A DNA stretch of 33,905 nucleotides from Flavobacteriaceae bacterium (lineage in GTDB: Bacteria > Bacteroidota > Bacteroidia > Flavobacteriales > Flavobacteriaceae): assembly GCA_023260435.1 (NCBI GenBank), contig JALQVG010000095.1, positions 1 to 33,905 on the forward strand, in the 5' to 3' direction. The notes beneath the pieces are model-generated. The model was not told the DNA's origin. It searched no databases and saw nothing but the letters and a program-made list of their open reading frames with translations. Positions 32,429-33,905 of the stretch are shown here, piece after piece (position 1 is the stretch's first letter; every line of letters begins with the position of its first letter). The position numbers and the translations under genes were made by a program.

Positions 32429-32965
32429 ATGAAAAAACTACTATTTATATACGGACTTATTGGACTGACCGCAATTTCATGCAGCAAAGTTGAAGTGCCT
32501 GAAGAAATCAACGAAGAAGAACTGATCACCACGGTTGAAGTAGCGCTAAGCAGCGCTGAGGACAATGTCACCCTGGTGTACAGAGATTTAGATGCAGATG
32601 GCCCTCAAGCGCCGACCATCAATGTATCTGGACCATTGAAGTCCGGGGTCCGCTATGTGGGTTCCGTCACTTTTCTGAACGAGTCGGAAAGTCCTGCGGA
32701 AAACATCACCGAGGAAGTTGAAGCAGAATCCGATGAGCACCAAGTGTTTTTTGTGGCCAATGGTTTTTCGCTCAACCTAGAGTACCTCAACAACGACGGT
32801 AATGGGCAACCGTTGGGAACTGCATTTGCCATCACCCCCACCCAGGGATCAGGCACCCTGACGGTTATGCTCAGACACCTACCCACCAAGCCCAACAACG
32901 GAAATCCGGATACAGCGGGTGGTGAAACCGATGCGCTGGTTACTTTTTCGGTCAACGTACAATAA
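32429..32965 (+). CDS. Acidic lipoprotein partner of the TonB receptor
   Basis: 178 residues. TAISC at 14-18 is a lipobox, so Cys18 is lipid-modified. The mature part is acidic (EVPEEINEEEL near the start) and beta-rich. DLDADGPQAP (53-62) looks like an Asp-rich turn. SPAENITEEVEAESDEHQVF (88-107) holds Glu/Asp and His104 that could bind a metal. From memory, flavobacterial relatives are often annotated as 'type 1 periplasmic binding fold superfamily' proteins and sit after a TonB receptor. It starts 5 nt after the receptor stop and ends before a strong terminator, so the two form a unit. A surface or periplasmic ligand-capture role is inferred. Confidence 0.8.
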   Translation: MKKLLFIYGLIGLTAISCSKVEVPEEINEEELITTVEVALSSAEDNVTLVYRDLDADGPQAPTINVSGPLKSGVRYVGSVTFLNESESPAENITEEVEAESDEHQVFFVANGFSLNLEYLNNDGNGQPLGTAFAITPTQGSGTLTVMLRHLPTKPNNGNPDTAGGETDALVTFSVNVQ

Positions 32966-32985
32966 CACCTCTAGTGTTAAAAATT

Positions 32986-33013
32986 AAGGGGCGGCCTGTG
33001 GCCGCCCCTTTTT
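32986..33013. terminator. Hairpin terminator after the receptor/lipoprotein genes
   Basis: Arms 32986-32996 and 33000-33010 (AAGGGGCGGCC with GGCCGCCCCTT), a 3-nt loop and a run of T on the plus strand. It lies between convergent genes and ends the plus-strand unit; it could serve the minus strand less well. A weaker AACAC/GTGTT hairpin precedes it at 32964-32978. Confidence 0.9.
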
Positions 33014-33014
33014 G

Positions 33015-33905
33015 TTATGGCTTTTCCCAAATCGAGCGCATCGGTTGCCAACTCAACGAATAGTCGGGGGCCGAACCTGAGGCACTCACTACGGATACAC
33101 GGTCCCAGGGTGTGGTGGGAAATACCTGCAGGGTCATGACCTGATCGCCATCACCGACAAAGAGTTCTATCGATGAGGCATCTAGGTAAAAAGATACCGG
33201 AGTGTTGTCCATAGGATTATCCCATTCCATCTGCATCGGTGCTGCGGCAAACGCTTCGCTAAACGAAACATCCCCAGAAGCAGATCGATCCAACGTAATT
33301 CTGTTTTTTGAGGCCTCAAAGGTGAATACTACAGACTGACCAGAGGCGTTGGACAACGTCCAGACTTGATCTCCGGATACTTGGCCTTGCAAATGTCCTT
33401 GACTGGGTAGGGTCCATGGTTGATTTACAGTAACCGCTTCAGGAGCCCCCTGACTGTATGACGCCAATGCTGGCAAAGGCTTGGTGCGCAACCTAGGCCC
33501 TTGTGGTGTAACCCTTAAACTCAAGGTTCTCGCTAAAGTCATGGAAGAACGCCACTCCTTGGTGGGTGTTTCCTGACCATAGGCCCAATTGCTCATCCAA
33601 CCGATAAACTGCCTGGATCCATCAGGGGTATGGTTATACGTCACCCCGGCGTAGTTGTCTGTGCCCCCATCGATCCACAAAGGGTCTTTTTGGTCCGTAG
33701 TAAACGTAGTTCCGTCAAAATCACCCACAAAATATTGGGTGCCGCTTCCTCCGTTGGGCGCACCAGGATTGATACTGACCAACATCACCCACCGCACCTG
33801 GTCCGTACCCTCGACAGGTAAAGCAAACAAGTCTGGGCATTCCCAAACACCTCCGTGTGCCCCTAGTTCATGGCCAAAAGTGCTTTGCTGAGTCCAGTCG
33901 ATCAA
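33015..33905 (-). CDS. Glycoside hydrolase family 32 (fructan/sucrose hydrolase), C-terminal part
   Basis: The gene is cut by the right edge, so 296 residues of the C-terminal part are visible. The family acid/base motif ECPDL is seen at fragment residues 22-26, with Glu22 the general acid/base. WIDGGTDNYAGVTY (77-90) and QFIGWMSNWAYG are further GH32 blade signatures. The segment after about residue 150 is the beta-sandwich domain of GH32, ending at SIWEKP. The nucleophile motif (WMNDPNG type) must lie beyond the window. The enzyme cuts beta-fructosyl links in levan, inulin or sucrose; the specific target cannot be told. No true start is visible. Confidence 0.9.
   Translation of the reverse strand: MIDWTQQSTFGHELGAHGGVWECPDLFALPVEGTDQVRWVMLVSINPGAPNGGSGTQYFVGDFDGTTFTTDQKDPLWIDGGTDNYAGVTYNHTPDGSRQFIGWMSNWAYGQETPTKEWRSSMTLARTLSLRVTPQGPRLRTKPLPALASYSQGAPEAVTVNQPWTLPSQGHLQGQVSGDQVWTLSNASGQSVVFTFEASKNRITLDRSASGDVSFSEAFAAAPMQMEWDNPMDNTPVSFYLDASSIELFVGDGDQVMTLQVFPTTPWDRVSVVSASGSAPDYSLSWQPMRSIWEKP

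Noticed and set aside
1-33905. CRISPR arrays, insertion sequences, phage genes or integrases
   Set aside because: No spaced direct repeats, transposase motifs, phage structural genes or tRNA-adjacent integrase were seen. The tRNA-Phe has no visible attachment-site repeat or integrase beside it.

Overview
The window reads as a chromosomal segment of a marine-type Bacteroidetes, most likely order Flavobacteriales. The case rests on four things. Promoters match the Bacteroidetes/Flavobacterium form (TTTG, about 18-21 nt, TAnnTTTG), with two clear cases at 17199-17228 and 15148-15180. Shine-Dalgarno sites are mostly absent. The families are typical of the phylum: a surE-lpxB-comEC run, a class II HMG-CoA reductase beside a GYDIA-type GHMP kinase, and a TonB-dependent receptor followed by a lipoprotein. 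The pantothenate kinase/LptC/CorC/PpiD gene order also fits. Base composition looks moderate rather than strongly AT-rich. Genes are packed tightly: there is no gene-free stretch over 300 bases, and many neighbours overlap or abut by a few bases.

Layout. (1) 83-3445, plus strand: surE, lpxB and a short comEC, closed by a hairpin shared with the convergent gene. (2) 3496-7121, minus strand: a secreted dipeptidyl peptidase IV and a POT-family di/tripeptide importer, which together look like a peptide-scavenging pair. (3) 7194-9423, plus strand: mevalonate-pathway HMG-CoA reductase and a GHMP kinase, closed by an 18-bp perfect hairpin. (4) 9518-17162, minus strand: an envelope-biogenesis cluster read as coaX, a beta-barrel protein, a TPR protein, an LptC-like lipoprotein, a tiny membrane protein, a CNNM/CorC protein and PpiD, with 0-4 nt junctions and one strong internal promoter. 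(5) A tRNA-Phe(GAA) at 17246-17321 with its own promoter and terminator. (6) 17462-23748: a mixed region of small housekeeping or orphan genes (DUF2237, HDAC-like, CIA30, a pterin-dehydratase-like protein, an alpha/beta hydrolase, a DsrE-like protein with a TspO-like membrane protein, a cysteine-rich lipoprotein with a glycosylasparaginase). (7) 23740-29401, minus strand: an apparent five-gene run of GMC oxidoreductase, its Tat-type partner subunit, an MFS transporter, trehalase and a GNAT acetyltransferase. (8) 29479-32965, plus strand: a 54-residue CDGSH protein, a His/Cys-rich secreted protein, a TonB-dependent receptor and an acidic lipoprotein. (9) The C-terminal part of a GH32 fructan/sucrose hydrolase runs off the right edge.

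The two places most likely to hold something undescribed are the sugar-oxidation/trehalose run (region 7) and the His-rich protein/receptor/lipoprotein unit (region 8). In region 7 an Fe-S-type flavoprotein dehydrogenase appears to share a transcription unit with a trehalase and an importer, with a 14-bp palindrome in the middle. Region 8 looks like an outer-membrane uptake system for a metal, possibly zinc. Both functional readings are inferences from motifs and gene order; no searches were possible.
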